Under the pieces are notes generated by a model, which searched no databases, was not told where the DNA came from, and saw nothing but the letters and a program-made list of their open reading frames with translations. Below are positions 25,579-36,989 of a stretch of 64,000 bases of DNA, piece after piece. The position numbers were made by a program, and so were the translations under genes. The DNA comes from Rhizobium sp. Root274 (GTDB lineage: Bacteria > Pseudomonadota > Alphaproteobacteria > Rhizobiales > Rhizobiaceae), in assembly GCF_001429245.1 (NCBI RefSeq), contig NZ_LMJE01000001.1, positions 931,179-995,178 on the forward strand, given 5' to 3'. Position 1 is the stretch's first letter, and each line of letters opens with the position of its first letter.

Positions 25579-26952
25579 ATGGCCCGTGACACCACCGACC
25601 AGACCCCCCTCGGCACAATCGACGACATGGCAGCCTATATGGATGCCGGTTCCAAGCCGAAGGAGCAGTTCCGGATCGGAACGGAGCATGAGAAGTTCGC
25701 CTTCTTCCGCGCCGACAACAGCCCCGTTCCCTATTTCGGCGATGCCAGCATCTCTGCGCTTTTAAAGGGCATGCAGGGCAAGCTCGGCTGGGAGCCGATC
25801 ATGGACGGCGAGAACATCATCGGGCTTGGCGAACAGCATGGCATGGGTGCGATTTCCATTGAGCCCGGCGGCCAGTTCGAGCTGTCGGGCGCCCCGGTCG
25901 AGACGCTGCACCAGACCTGCAAGGAGTCCAACCAGCATCTGGCCGTCTTGCGCGAGATCGCCGAACCGATGGGCATCCGGTTCCTCGGCCTTGGCGGCAG
26001 TCCGAAATGGACGTTGGCCGAGACGCCGCGGATGCCGAAGTCGCGTTACGACATCATGACCCGTTACATGCCGAAGGTCGGCACCAAGGGTCTCGACATG
26101 ATGTACCGGACCTGCACCATTCAGGTGAACCTGGATTTCTCATCGGAAGCCGACATGCGGCAGAAGATGCGGGTGTCGATGAAGCTGCAGTCGCTGGCGA
26201 CCGCGCTCTTCGCCTCCTCGCCGTTTACCGAAGGCAAGCCCAACGGGCTTCTCTCCTGGCGTGGCGATATCTGGCGCGACACCGACAACCAGCGCGCAGG
26301 CGTCTTGCCCTTCACCTTCTCCAAGGATTTCTCCTTCGGCGACTATGTGCGTTGGGCGATCGACGCGCCAATGTATTTCGTCACCCGCGACGGCCGCTAT
26401 CACGATTGCACGCACATCACCTTCCGCCAGTTCATGGACGGGGCTCTGAAAGGCGAGATCGCCGATTGGGCACCGCAACTGGGTGACTGGACGAACCACC
26501 TGTCGACCCTGTTCCCCGATGTGCGGCTGAAGCGCTTCCTCGAGATGCGTGGCGCCGATGGCGGCCCGTGGCGGCGGATCTGTGCGCTGCCGGCCTTCTG
26601 GGTCGGCCTGCTTTACGATGATGCAGCGCTTGCTGCCGCCGATGCCGCGACCGCCGACTGGACGGTCGAGGACGTGATCGCGATGCGCGACGCTGTGCCC
26701 GCGCAAGGCCTGAAGGCAAGTGTCGCCGGCCGGCCGCTGCTGGAGGTTGCCCGCGACATGGTCGGCATCTCGCGCCAGGGCCTCAAGGCGAGAGCCCGGC
26801 TGAACGGCGACGGCCAGGATGAAAGCATCTTCCTCAACACGCTGGACGAGGTGCTCGCCAAGGGCACGACACTGGCCGACGATCTGCTTGGCCTCTATCA
26901 CGGGCGCTGGAACGGCTCCGTCGATCCTGTCTTCGACGAATACCAGTACTGA
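25579..26952 (+). CDS. gshA: Glutamate--cysteine ligase (plant/alphaproteobacterial type)
   Basis: A 457-residue enzyme that makes gamma-glutamylcysteine, the first step of glutathione synthesis. It belongs to the GCS2 group shared with plants: IGTEHEKFAF, GAISIEPGGQFELSGAP, RYMPKVGTKGLDMMYRTCTIQVNLDF, RGDIWRDTDNQRAGVLPF and the cysteine-bearing YHDCTHITFRQFMDG. The length is as usual. It ends in a strong terminator (26981-27022). Together with rsmE upstream the order resembles other Rhizobiales. Confidence 0.96.
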   Translation: MARDTTDQTPLGTIDDMAAYMDAGSKPKEQFRIGTEHEKFAFFRADNSPVPYFGDASISALLKGMQGKLGWEPIMDGENIIGLGEQHGMGAISIEPGGQFELSGAPVETLHQTCKESNQHLAVLREIAEPMGIRFLGLGGSPKWTLAETPRMPKSRYDIMTRYMPKVGTKGLDMMYRTCTIQVNLDFSSEADMRQKMRVSMKLQSLATALFASSPFTEGKPNGLLSWRGDIWRDTDNQRAGVLPFTFSKDFSFGDYVRWAIDAPMYFVTRDGRYHDCTHITFRQFMDGALKGEIADWAPQLGDWTNHLSTLFPDVRLKRFLEMRGADGGPWRRICALPAFWVGLLYDDAALAAADAATADWTVEDVIAMRDAVPAQGLKASVAGRPLLEVARDMVGISRQGLKARARLNGDGQDESIFLNTLDEVLAKGTTLADDLLGLYHGRWNGSVDPVFDEYQY

Positions 26953-26980
26953 CGCTTCCGCCTATCCCGCAGATCAGCGA

Positions 26981-27022
26981 CCCTGGGCAAAACGGTAGAA
27001 ACCGGTTTGCCCAGGGTTTTTT
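26981..27022 (+). terminator. Strong rho-independent terminator after gshA
   Basis: The stem ccctgggcaaaacggt / accggtttgcccaggg (one mismatch, 4-nt loop agaa) is followed by tttttt. This is one of the clearest terminators in the window. Confidence 0.9.
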
Positions 27023-27071
27023 CCGTCTATAGTGCTTTACACATTCGCACATATTCGGGGAGAAGGCGTCC

Positions 27072-27962
27072 ATGCTGCCATTGTTCGACATGATGCTCCA
27101 GGCACAGAACGGCAACGCGATGGACGCCATGGCGCGGCAGTTCGGCCTGGCGCAGGAACAGGCGGCGAAGGCCATGGCCGCGCTCACGCCCGCCTTTGCC
27201 TCCGGCTTCAAGCGCAATACGGCAAACCCTTACGATTTCTCGGCCCTGCTCTCCGCGATGAGCTCCGGCAATTATGCCCGATACTTCGAGGACATGAGTT
27301 CCGCCTTCACGCCGCAGGGCATCGCCGATGGCAACCAGGTTCTGCAGCAGCTGTTTGGGTCCAAGGAAGTTTCCCGCGCGATTGCCGCGCAGGCGGCGCA
27401 GCTCACCGGCATCGGGCAGGACATCCTCAAGCAGATGATGCCTGTGATGGCCGATACGATGATGGGCGGCTTGTTCAAGCAGGCCACCGGCCAGTTCGGT
27501 GGCGCCAATGCCTTCACGGCATCGCCGATGGCTGCGATGATGCAGCAATGGCTTGAAAGCACCGGACTGCAGCCGAAGCCGCAGCCCCAGGCCGATACGA
27601 TGTTCGACAATCCCTTCACCCGCGCCTTCCAGGAAATGATGGGCGGGTCGAAGAAGCCGGAGCCGCAGGCCCAGGCGAACCCCTTCCTGGAGAACCCCTT
27701 CGCCAAGGCGTTCCAGGACATGGCTGCCGCCTACACCGGGCAGACCGCTGCTCAGCCGGAAGCGTCGAAGCCCGAGGCGTCCAAGGCCCCGGGGAAGGAT
27801 GCCGGTGAAGGCTTTGCGGCAATGATCAACACCATGTTCGACAGCGGGCTCGAAGTGCAGAAGAGCTACCAGAAGAGCATGGAGCAGATCTTCGACACCT
27901 ATCTGACAGCTTCCAAAGGCGAGACAGCGGCAGACAATGAGCCGCCGGCGCCGAAGGGCTGA
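27072..27962 (+). CDS. DUF937 family protein
   Basis: A 296-residue cytoplasmic protein. The first ~60 residues (MLQAQNGNAMDAMARQFGLAQEQAAKAMAAL...) and the following repeat match the helical YidB/DUF937 pattern, with a second copy near residues 90-150 (VSRAIAAQAAQLTGIGQDIL). From residue 165 the chain becomes low in complexity, rich in Pro, Gln, Lys and Ala, with three copies of an NPF-containing motif (DNPFTRAFQEMM, LENPFAKAFQDMA). No catalytic residues are visible. It starts at ATG with ggagaag upstream and is followed by a terminator. Confidence 0.75.
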   Translation: MLPLFDMMLQAQNGNAMDAMARQFGLAQEQAAKAMAALTPAFASGFKRNTANPYDFSALLSAMSSGNYARYFEDMSSAFTPQGIADGNQVLQQLFGSKEVSRAIAAQAAQLTGIGQDILKQMMPVMADTMMGGLFKQATGQFGGANAFTASPMAAMMQQWLESTGLQPKPQPQADTMFDNPFTRAFQEMMGGSKKPEPQAQANPFLENPFAKAFQDMAAAYTGQTAAQPEASKPEASKAPGKDAGEGFAAMINTMFDSGLEVQKSYQKSMEQIFDTYLTASKGETAADNEPPAPKG

Positions 27963-27997
27963 CGCGCCGTCTTCAGCCACCTTCATCTTCAAATGCA

Positions 27998-28027
27998 AAC
28001 GGCGCGGTTTCCCGCGCCGTTGTTGTT
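27998..28027 (+). terminator. Terminator between the DUF937 gene and the chemoreceptor
   Basis: The stem aacggcgcgg / cccgcgccgtt with a 3-nt loop is followed by gttgtt. The genes on each side converge, so it may serve both. Confidence 0.75.
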
Positions 28028-28045
28028 AGAAGATAACGTAAGCCT

Positions 28046-30550
<2,505 letters not shown>

Positions 30551-30664
30551 TCAGAAGTAGCGCGATCAAGCCACTTCATCGCTGACACAAGGCCGTTAGC
30601 AAGTCGTTACCTGCCGACCCCATTCCTTTCGCATTTCACAACCGGCACCGTTATTTTAGCGTTT

Positions 30665-30703
30665 AAAAAAAAGCCCGGTCCGGAAAATTTTCCGAAACCG
30701 GGC
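30665..30703 (-). terminator. Terminator of the DUF1127 gene
   Basis: On the minus strand gcccggt and accgggc enclose an inner stem (cggaaaattttccg) and are followed by eight T residues (the A run at 30665-30672). It lies 47 nt past the DUF1127 stop codon. Confidence 0.85.
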
Positions 30704-30749
30704 AAAGAGCAGGGCTATTGGCTGTCACCCTGCGGGGATGGGAATTGTC

Positions 30750-31049
30750 TCATTCTGCCCTGCGACCGCGCAGCGCGAGTTCTGCCCGGCGGCGGGCTAG
30801 GCGGGTCAGTTGCTGCGAAGGATCGTCAGCCAGGCCGGTCTCCTTGAGCGCCTTGTTGACGTCGGAGCGGCTGAGGCCAACGTCGTTGAGCAGGCGGTCA
30901 TCAAGATCGGCGAGGCTGTTCGCAGAAAGACGATTGCGCAGTGCCGTCACCCGGTTTCGAAGCCACACGAGCACCCCATGAGAATGCGCAACGCGCGCTT
31001 TCGAAGGGAGAGCGAGATCGAGGTCGAGGGTCCGATGGGTCGTGCGCAT
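30750..31049 (-). CDS. DUF1127 domain small basic protein
   Basis: A 99-residue protein. The C-terminal half carries the DUF1127 pattern: LRNRLSANSLADLDDRLLNDVGLSRSDV, with the arginine-rich flanks typical of these small regulators. In Agrobacterium and relatives DUF1127 proteins affect RNA turnover and phosphate or cell-surface physiology; this is family knowledge only. The start at 31049 is chosen because aaagga sits 8 nt upstream; an in-frame ATG at 31058 overlaps that site. The frame is open far beyond in antisense to the LysR gene, which is rejected. It is divergent from that LysR gene. Confidence 0.85.
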   Translation of the reverse strand: MRTTHRTLDLDLALPSKARVAHSHGVLVWLRNRVTALRNRLSANSLADLDDRLLNDVGLSRSDVNKALKETGLADDPSQQLTRLARRRAELALRGRRAE

Positions 31050-31241
31050 GACGTTCATCCTTTTGACAGGGCACGAAAAGACAGGCCCCGGTCGCTTGCG
31101 CGACCAGGCGATGGGGCTGGAGTGGAACGATTGGCCTTGCATGGCCGGTGCGGAATGCAGCCTCAGGATGTCGAATGGATATTGATCAGTCCAACGAATG
31201 TTTCTAATGATAATCATCAACCTCTCTGATGGGTAAGTTTC

Positions 31242-32195
31242 ATGTCGGCTCCCCTTGATATCGACCAATTGCAGACGTTCATCGCCATCGTGGATACAGG
31301 CAGCTTCACCAAGGCTGCCGGCCGCGTCTTCAAGACGCAATCGGCCGTCTCCATGCAGATGCGCAGGCTGGAAGAACGGGTCGGCAAACAGTTGTTCATC
31401 AAGGACGGTCGCGGCAACCGTTTGACGGCGGATGGAGACAAGCTGCTGAATTATGCGCGGCGGATCATTCGGCTGAACTCGGAGGCGATCGCCGCCTTCG
31501 ACGACAATCGTCTGGAAGGTACGCTCCGCATCGGCACGCCGGATGATTATGCCGACCGTTACATGCCTGAGATCATCGGGCGTTTTGCGAAGACGCATCC
31601 GAATGTCGAACTCTATATCGTCTGCGAACCATCGGTGGATCTGGCCGAGAAGATGGGCCGAGGGGAACTCGACATTGCGCTCGTGACCCATAATCCGCTG
31701 CTGCGCCAGTCGGACGTGGTGCGGACCGAGCCGCTTTGCTGGGTGGGCTCGGCCAACCATCCCCTCAGGGACGATGCGCCGGTGCCGCTTGCGGTCGGGC
31801 GACGGGATTGTCAGTGGCGGCAACTCGCCTGCTCCGCGCTCGATGCGGATGGCCGGGACTACCAGATCCTGTTCACCAGTTGGTCTTCGACCGTTGTCGC
31901 TGCGGCCGTGCTGGCCGGCATGGCCGTATCGATCCTGCCTGAATCGGCGCTGAGGACCGGCATGAAGGTGCTGACCGCCGGTGACGGTTTCCCGCCCTTG
32001 CCACCTGTTCAGATCGGCTTGATGAAGCGTCCCGGTTTCTCGGTGTCGCTGCTAAACGCGATCACCGACCACATCACGGCCTGCCTCGACAACATCACGC
32101 CGGCTCAGGTTGACGATGACATGGATGGCGAGACGAAGACCTATTCGCGGCATTACCCGCGACTGAAGGCGGGGAACATGATCCCCGGCTGGTGA
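31242..32195 (+). CDS. LysR-family transcriptional regulator
   Basis: A 317-residue regulator. The helix-turn-helix (LQTFIAIVDTGSFTKAAGRVFKTQSAVSMQMRRLEERVG) is at residues 9-47. The effector domain starts around residue 92 with LEGTLRIGTPDDYADRYMP and includes MGRGELDIALVTHNP. A polar 30-residue tail follows the domain. It is divergent from the DUF1127 gene with 192 bp between; an 11-bp palindrome atgataatcat lies at 31207-31217, 24 bp before the start, and might be an operator. It converges with the TetR gene. Confidence 0.9.
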   Translation: MSAPLDIDQLQTFIAIVDTGSFTKAAGRVFKTQSAVSMQMRRLEERVGKQLFIKDGRGNRLTADGDKLLNYARRIIRLNSEAIAAFDDNRLEGTLRIGTPDDYADRYMPEIIGRFAKTHPNVELYIVCEPSVDLAEKMGRGELDIALVTHNPLLRQSDVVRTEPLCWVGSANHPLRDDAPVPLAVGRRDCQWRQLACSALDADGRDYQILFTSWSSTVVAAAVLAGMAVSILPESALRTGMKVLTAGDGFPPLPPVQIGLMKRPGFSVSLLNAITDHITACLDNITPAQVDDDMDGETKTYSRHYPRLKAGNMIPGW

Positions 32196-32204
32196 TCTTC
32201 AGCG

Positions 32205-32837
32205 TCAGGAGACGAAGAGCGAGTTTCGAACGATCTGGTGCCAGCGGTCGAGATAAACCCGTGCCGCGTCGGGTCCCTGGCTGGTGGCGAAGCGGATCAC
32301 ATCACCGCTCGTGATGATAAACAGCTTCAGCGTGATGCGGACCTTGCCCAGTTCCTCGGCCGGAATGAGATGGGCGAGATCCTTGAGGAAAACCCCCATC
32401 AGGTGTTCGTGGTAGTCGTTCGACAGGTGGTTGAGATCTTTGTCCGACTGAATCGCCTGCCAGATCGACATGAAGATCGGTCGCTCGCGAAACAGGGTAT
32501 GCAGCTCGAACAGCGCATCCGCACCGCGTTTGGCTGCCTCTTCCAGTGAACTTACGCCCGAGAAGATCTGACTGACCCTATCTTCGATCTCCATCGAGAG
32601 GCGATCGTGCAGTGCCTTGAGCACTGCGGCCTTTTGCGGGAAGAACTGGTAAAGCGAGCCGATCGGAATGCCGGCGCGCTGGGCGATTTCGCTCATCGTG
32701 ACGGTGGAAACGTCTTTTTCCAGCACAAGTGCCATGGCCGAGTCCAGAATGGCCTCAAGCCTTTGGACACTGCGCTCTTGCTGGGGCAGCTTGCGCAATG
32801 CAAGTCGCACGACTGAAGTACGGTCTATCATTGACAT
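32205..32837 (-). CDS. TetR-family transcriptional regulator
   Basis: A 210-residue repressor. The N-terminal helix-turn-helix reads RLEAILDSAMALVLEKDVSTVTMSEIAQRAGIPIGSLYQFFPQK (residues 27-70), the TetR signature. The C-terminal ligand and dimer domain is all-helical with no recognisable effector motif. It converges with the LysR gene (stops 9 nt apart) and is followed on the other side by a patatin-like lipase gene on the same strand, 134 bp upstream, which may or may not be its target. Confidence 0.92.
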   Translation of the reverse strand: MSMIDRTSVVRLALRKLPQQERSVQRLEAILDSAMALVLEKDVSTVTMSEIAQRAGIPIGSLYQFFPQKAAVLKALHDRLSMEIEDRVSQIFSGVSSLEEAAKRGADALFELHTLFRERPIFMSIWQAIQSDKDLNHLSNDYHEHLMGVFLKDLAHLIPAEELGKVRITLKLFIITSGDVIRFATSQGPDAARVYLDRWHQIVRNSLFVS

Positions 32838-32971
32838 ATGACCGACAAATCATGCGTCGGCTCCCTTGATAATCTGCACGATCAATAGGACGTCGTCGTC
32901 GCCAAATGGTTAACGGAATGGATTTTATCCCCATGCCGAAGTATTAACACAAAAAAGGTCGCAGAAGGACG

Positions 32972-34111
32972 TCAAGCGTTCACGCGCAGATGGCGTTCGC
33001 GTGCAAGGTCGAAGATCTGGATGCCGTCCCGAGGCCTGCCGCGGCCGCGCCATTTGGGGTGCTTCAAGGTGTAGCTGGCATCGTCATAACCGGCCTTCCA
33101 GTGCTCCTCGATCGAGCGACGGGAGAACTCGACATCCATTGCATGGGTGGCATGTGAAGCGCGACGATGAATGAGGTGCACGATGGTGACGTCGTATTCC
33201 TGACCGATCGAGCGCAAGACCTGGGCGTCTTCGTCGCCCCGGAATTCCGGCGGCAGCTTGTCCAGCAGGCGTTTGGCGGCGCGCCGCACCATCTGGCGGC
33301 GGGCGAATTCGTCCGTGTTCATGCGGGTTCGGCTGGAATAGCGGATTTCCTTCACCCGGCTTTCCACCTCGAACTGGTCGCGCGGCATGTCACCCCGGGC
33401 ATTGAACAGATCGACCTGAAATATCTCCAGATCGCGCGTCGCGTCACTCACATTCAGCACATGCTGGAGCGGGGTGTTGGAGACAAGGCCGCCGTCCCAA
33501 TAGGAGCGGCCATCGATCTCGACCGGCGCGAAGCCAGGCGGCAAGGCGCCGGAGGCGGCGATGTGGCGCACATCAAGGCGGGTCTGGCGGTTATCGAAAT
33601 AGGCGAAATTGCCTGATTTCACTTCCACCGCCCCCAGGCTCAGGCGTGTCTGGCTGTCGTTGAGCAAATCGAAATCGATGAGCCGGTTCAGCGTTTTCAG
33701 GAGCGGGCCTGTATCATAATAGCTCACGCGCATATCGGCACTTTCAAGCAGCTGCCTCGGCGTCAAAAGACGCGGCGAGAAGAAGCCAGGCACGCCAAAG
33801 AGCGTGGCTGCCATGGCGGCCGCATCGTTCTGCATCCGCCGCAAGGTGTTGTCCTGTGCCGCCCAGCCGTAATCGAGCCCGCTGGAGACGGTGTGCCAGA
33901 AGTCGCGCAAGTGGGCGATGCGCTTGTCGCGCGGGCTGCCGGCGATGATTGCTGCATTGACCGCACCAATCGAAATGCCGGCGAGCCAGTCGGGTTCAAG
34001 ATCGTTTTCGTGCAGCGCCTCATAGGCGCCTGCCTGATACGCCCCGAGTGCCCCACCTCCCTGGAAGACGAAGATGCGGTCGGTTTCGGAGTTCGTGACG
34101 GCGTCTGGCAT
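32972..34111 (-). CDS. Patatin-like phospholipase with DUF3734 tail
   Basis: A 379-residue serine lipase. The oxyanion loop is FQGGGALGAYQAG (about residues 16-28), the nucleophile elbow is GISIGAVN with Ser47, and the catalytic Asp is Asp206 in WDGGLVSN, so the Ser-Asp dyad is complete. The C-terminal third (from about residue 270) matches the DUF3734 extension, including RRSIEEHWKAGYDDA and a basic end. No signal peptide is present, so it is likely cytoplasmic or membrane-associated. Substrate unknown; related rhizobial genes sit near polyhydroxybutyrate genes, but none is seen here. Confidence 0.92.
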   Translation of the reverse strand: MPDAVTNSETDRIFVFQGGGALGAYQAGAYEALHENDLEPDWLAGISIGAVNAAIIAGSPRDKRIAHLRDFWHTVSSGLDYGWAAQDNTLRRMQNDAAAMAATLFGVPGFFSPRLLTPRQLLESADMRVSYYDTGPLLKTLNRLIDFDLLNDSQTRLSLGAVEVKSGNFAYFDNRQTRLDVRHIAASGALPPGFAPVEIDGRSYWDGGLVSNTPLQHVLNVSDATRDLEIFQVDLFNARGDMPRDQFEVESRVKEIRYSSRTRMNTDEFARRQMVRRAAKRLLDKLPPEFRGDEDAQVLRSIGQEYDVTIVHLIHRRASHATHAMDVEFSRRSIEEHWKAGYDDASYTLKHPKWRGRGRPRDGIQIFDLARERHLRVNA

Positions 34112-34304
34112 GACTTATTCCCGGATAATGCTGCAGTGCAATACATAGGGCGAGAGTCGCGCGGAAACCAGTGCCGACGCTGCAATGCGAGCCACTTGGC
34201 GAATTGGACGCGACGGCGGCGTTTGCCCCAAAAGTAATTCAACGGCGTAAACCAATCTCGCTTAAGGTCATGACGCCTTAAATCATCGACCCAGGACCCT
34301 TTTC

Positions 34305-34781
34305 ATGTCTCTACCGATCTTTCGTGCTCTTCGAGCTTTCCTCGCTCTCAGCCTCATAACAGGCGCGATGCTGACAACGGTTTCTTGGCCCGTCCGGGCG
34401 GACGAGGCCGACACCGACCGACAGATCGAGACCCTGCTCGGCGATCCCGCGGATTACAAGGAGCTCTTCTACGCCTTCCAGAGTGCGGTGGCCGAGGGCA
34501 AAGCCGAGATTGCCGTCAGCCTCGTCTCCTACCCGATCACCATCAGCATCGGTGGGGAAGACGCGACCTTCGAGAACGAGGCACAATTGCTGGACAGCTA
34601 TAACGACGTCTTCACCGACAAGATCGTGAATATCGTCCGCAATCAGGAGTACGGCCAGGCCTTCGTCAATAGCGAGGGCCTGATGTTCGGCGACGGCGAG
34701 GTTTGGATCAGCGGGGTCTGCGAAGACAGCGCCTGCAACAGCAGCTTGCCGCGCGTCATTACCATCCAGTCCGTCGACTAA
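34305..34781 (+). CDS. Periplasmic hypothetical protein
   Basis: Family not recognised. 158 residues with a signal peptide (residues 1-32, ending PVRADEA). The mature domain is acidic (residues 33-158) and contains the pattern FYAFQSAVAEGKAEIAVSLVSYPITI followed by FENEAQLLDSYNDVFTDKIVN, reminiscent of small alpha/beta NTF2-like folds, and a Cys pair CEDSAC near the C-terminus. A terminator follows, shared with the facing adh gene. Confidence 0.7.
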   Translation: MSLPIFRALRAFLALSLITGAMLTTVSWPVRADEADTDRQIETLLGDPADYKELFYAFQSAVAEGKAEIAVSLVSYPITISIGGEDATFENEAQLLDSYNDVFTDKIVNIVRNQEYGQAFVNSEGLMFGDGEVWISGVCEDSACNSSLPRVITIQSVD

Positions 34782-34794
34782 GCCGGAAACGCGA

Positions 34795-34827
34795 AACGGC
34801 GCGGTGAAACCGCGCCGTTTGTTGTCT
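34795..34827. terminator. Bidirectional-looking terminator between a convergent pair
   Basis: An 11-bp perfect stem, aaacggcgcgg / ccgcgccgttt, with a 5-nt loop is followed by tgttgtct on the plus strand and preceded by A-rich sequence. It sits between the periplasmic protein gene and adhP, which converge. Confidence 0.8.
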
Positions 34828-34842
34828 CTTCGAGATCTGAGG

Positions 34843-35871
34843 TCAGGCGCTGAGATCCAGCACGATGCGACCGTCGATCTTGCCCTCTTCCATGCGCTGG
34901 AAGATGGCGTTGATGTTTTCCAGTCTGTCCCAGCTGAAATGCGAGGCGACCTTGCCTTCGCCGGCAAACTGCAGGCTTTCCTCAAGATCCTGCCGCGTGC
35001 CGACGATCGAGCCGCGCACCGTGATGCGCTTCAGCACGGTCTCGAAGACCGGGAGAGAGATGAAGCCCGGCGGCAGGCCGACCAGAGACATGGTGCCCTT
35101 GGAGCGCAGGAAGCCATAGGCTTGCTCCATCGCCTTCGGCGAAACGGCGGTGACCAGCGCGCCATGGACGCCGCCTGTTGCCCTCTGCACCTGCTCGATC
35201 GCATCCTTGTCCGTGCCATTGACGACGACATCGGCGCCGAGGCTCTTCGCGAGCTTTAGCTTATCGTCGTGGATGTCGGCGGCGACCACATGCATGCCCA
35301 TGGCCTTGGCATATTGCACGGCCATGTGGCCCAGGCCGCCGATGCCGGAGATGACGACCCACTCGCCAGGCTTCACTTCGGCCTCCTTGAGGCCCTTGTA
35401 GACGGTGACGCCTGCGCAGAGAACGGGGGCTGCCGGGCCGAACTCGAGGTTGTCGGGAAGTCGGCCGACGAAATCGGGATCGGCCAGGCCGTATTGCGCA
35501 AACGTGCCGTTGACCGAATAGCCGGTGTTCTGCTGGCTGCCGCAGAGCGTTTCCCAGCCGGTGCGGCAGGGCGAGCAGCAGCCGCAGGCGGTGTGCAGCC
35601 ACGGCACGCCAACGCGGTCGCCTTCCTTGATGCGGGAGACGCCGGCACCGAGCTTGGCGACATAACCGACGCCTTCGTGGCCGGGGATGAAGGGCGGGCT
35701 GGGCTTGACCGGCCAATCGCCATTGGCGGCATGCAGGTCGGTGTGGCAGACGCCTGTCGCCTCATACTTGACGAGGACCTGGCCGGGACCGGGCTCCGGG
35801 ATCGGCCATTCCTCGATCGTCAAGGGCTTGCCGAATTCGCGGACCACAGCGGCTTTCATCATCGATGCCAT
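34843..35871 (-). CDS. adhP: Zinc-dependent alcohol dehydrogenase
   Basis: A 342-residue medium-chain dehydrogenase that interconverts alcohols and aldehydes with NAD. Catalytic zinc ligands are in GVCHTDLHAA and PGHEGVGYV, with the structural zinc cysteines in CGCCSPCRTGWETLC. The nucleotide fold has GIGGLGHMAVQYAKAMG. The sequence pattern and length fit AdhP/AdhA of proteobacteria. A perfect TTGAT-N4-ATCAA site (35966-35979) lies 95 bp upstream, so oxygen-limited expression is likely. Confidence 0.93.
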   Translation of the reverse strand: MASMMKAAVVREFGKPLTIEEWPIPEPGPGQVLVKYEATGVCHTDLHAANGDWPVKPSPPFIPGHEGVGYVAKLGAGVSRIKEGDRVGVPWLHTACGCCSPCRTGWETLCGSQQNTGYSVNGTFAQYGLADPDFVGRLPDNLEFGPAAPVLCAGVTVYKGLKEAEVKPGEWVVISGIGGLGHMAVQYAKAMGMHVVAADIHDDKLKLAKSLGADVVVNGTDKDAIEQVQRATGGVHGALVTAVSPKAMEQAYGFLRSKGTMSLVGLPPGFISLPVFETVLKRITVRGSIVGTRQDLEESLQFAGEGKVASHFSWDRLENINAIFQRMEEGKIDGRIVLDLSA

Positions 35872-35965
35872 ATCAATCTCCCATCGTTCTTCGAACTGGA
35901 CATCCGCCGGGCATCAATGCCAAGCGGGTATGGCCAGACCTTATGCGCGCTGGAGATGCGGGCGA

Positions 35966-35979
35966 TTGATCGGCATCAA
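35966..35979 (-). promoter_or_regulatory. FNR/FixK-type anaerobox upstream of adhP
   Basis: ttgatcggcatcaa is a perfect match to TTGAT-N4-ATCAA. On the minus strand a possible -10 element lies about 29 nt from its centre, close to the distance expected for activation by FNR-type proteins. The adhP start codon is 95 bp downstream. Confidence 0.7.
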
Positions 35980-36035
35980 ACGGGCGTATATTTCATCAAA
36001 CCGTCATCCGGGGCGCGCTCAGGCGCCCCGCTTCG

Positions 36036-36911
36036 CTAGGCGAGGTTCTTCTTCAGGAACGCCACTGTGCGCGACCAGGCGAGATCGGCTGCCGCCTTGT
36101 CATAGCGAGCAGCAGACGTGTCGTTGTTGAAGGCATGATTGACGCCGTCATAGATGAAAAGCTCGTAGGTCTTGCCGTTGGCATCGAGTGCTGCCTTATA
36201 GACGTCAATGCCCGCATTGATGCGCTCATCAAGGCCGCCGTAATGCAGCATCAGCGGCGCCTTGATCTTGGGAACGTCCTCGGCAGGTGGCTGGGCGCCA
36301 TAATAGGCGACGCCGGCACCCAGTTCAGGCGAGGCGACGGCCAGACGGTTGACCATGCCGCCACCCCAGCAGAAGCCGATGGCACCGACCTTGCCGTTGG
36401 TCTTTTCATGACCTGCAAGGAAGGCCCGCGTGGCCTCGCCATTGGCCACTGTAGCCACCATGTCCAGCGACTGGAACATGTTGCGTGCCTCGTCCTCATT
36501 GGCGGGCGTTCCGCCGTTTGGTGACAGGAAGTCGGGAGCGAGGGCCACGAAGCCTTCAAGCGCCATGCGTCGGGCGACATCACGGATATGCGGGTTGAGG
36601 CCTCGGTTCTCGTGGATGACCATCACGGCAGGCAGCCGTCCTTCGGCATTCCTGGGGATCGCCAGATAGCCTTTCATCTCGCCCGCCACTCCGGGATAGG
36701 TCAGATCCTCGACGGTGAGCCGTTCATCATTATCGGCAATCACGGTTGCGCTGGCCTGGCTTGCAGCGAGCATCGGCATGATCGCAGCAGCTGCGGCGCC
36801 GGACCCTGCCAGCGCCGTCAGCTTTTGCATGAAGCCGCGACGATCGAGCGTGAGGTGGGTGTATTCATCATAGGCGTCGATCATGGCCTGGGTAATGCTG
36901 GGCTTTGACAC
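36036..36911 (-). CDS. Dienelactone hydrolase family protein with Tat-like signal
   Basis: A 291-residue alpha/beta hydrolase. The N-terminus carries DRRGFMQKLTALAGSG followed by a hydrophobic stretch ending ASA (about residues 20-56), a twin-arginine export signal. The mature domain is dienelactone hydrolase-like: VIHENRGLNPHIRDVARRMA, the nucleophile Cys in IGFCWGGGM, the Asp in GGLDERINAG and the His in GVNHAFNND. The triad is complete. The start is GTG at 36911 with ggaggag before it, rather than the longer frame. It is on the same strand as the MAPEG gene upstream but separated by 78 bp. Confidence 0.9.
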   Translation of the reverse strand: MSKPSITQAMIDAYDEYTHLTLDRRGFMQKLTALAGSGAAAAAIMPMLAASQASATVIADNDERLTVEDLTYPGVAGEMKGYLAIPRNAEGRLPAVMVIHENRGLNPHIRDVARRMALEGFVALAPDFLSPNGGTPANEDEARNMFQSLDMVATVANGEATRAFLAGHEKTNGKVGAIGFCWGGGMVNRLAVASPELGAGVAYYGAQPPAEDVPKIKAPLMLHYGGLDERINAGIDVYKAALDANGKTYELFIYDGVNHAFNNDTSAARYDKAAADLAWSRTVAFLKKNLA

Positions 36912-36989
36912 GGGTGTCTCCTCCGGGCTGTTGCTGCGGAGAAGATAGGCGGCTCCCACCGGAGGCCCAGACAAAATGCCGTGAAGGCC

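Noticed and set aside
30750-31823. Long 357-residue form of the DUF1127 protein
   Set aside because: The extra N-terminal part is antisense to the LysR gene and lacks a plausible ribosome site; the 99-residue form fits the family.
36005-36030. Hairpin ggggcgcgctcaggcgcccc after the dienelactone hydrolase gene
   Set aside because: The stem is good but no T run follows on the gene's strand, so it was not listed as a terminator.
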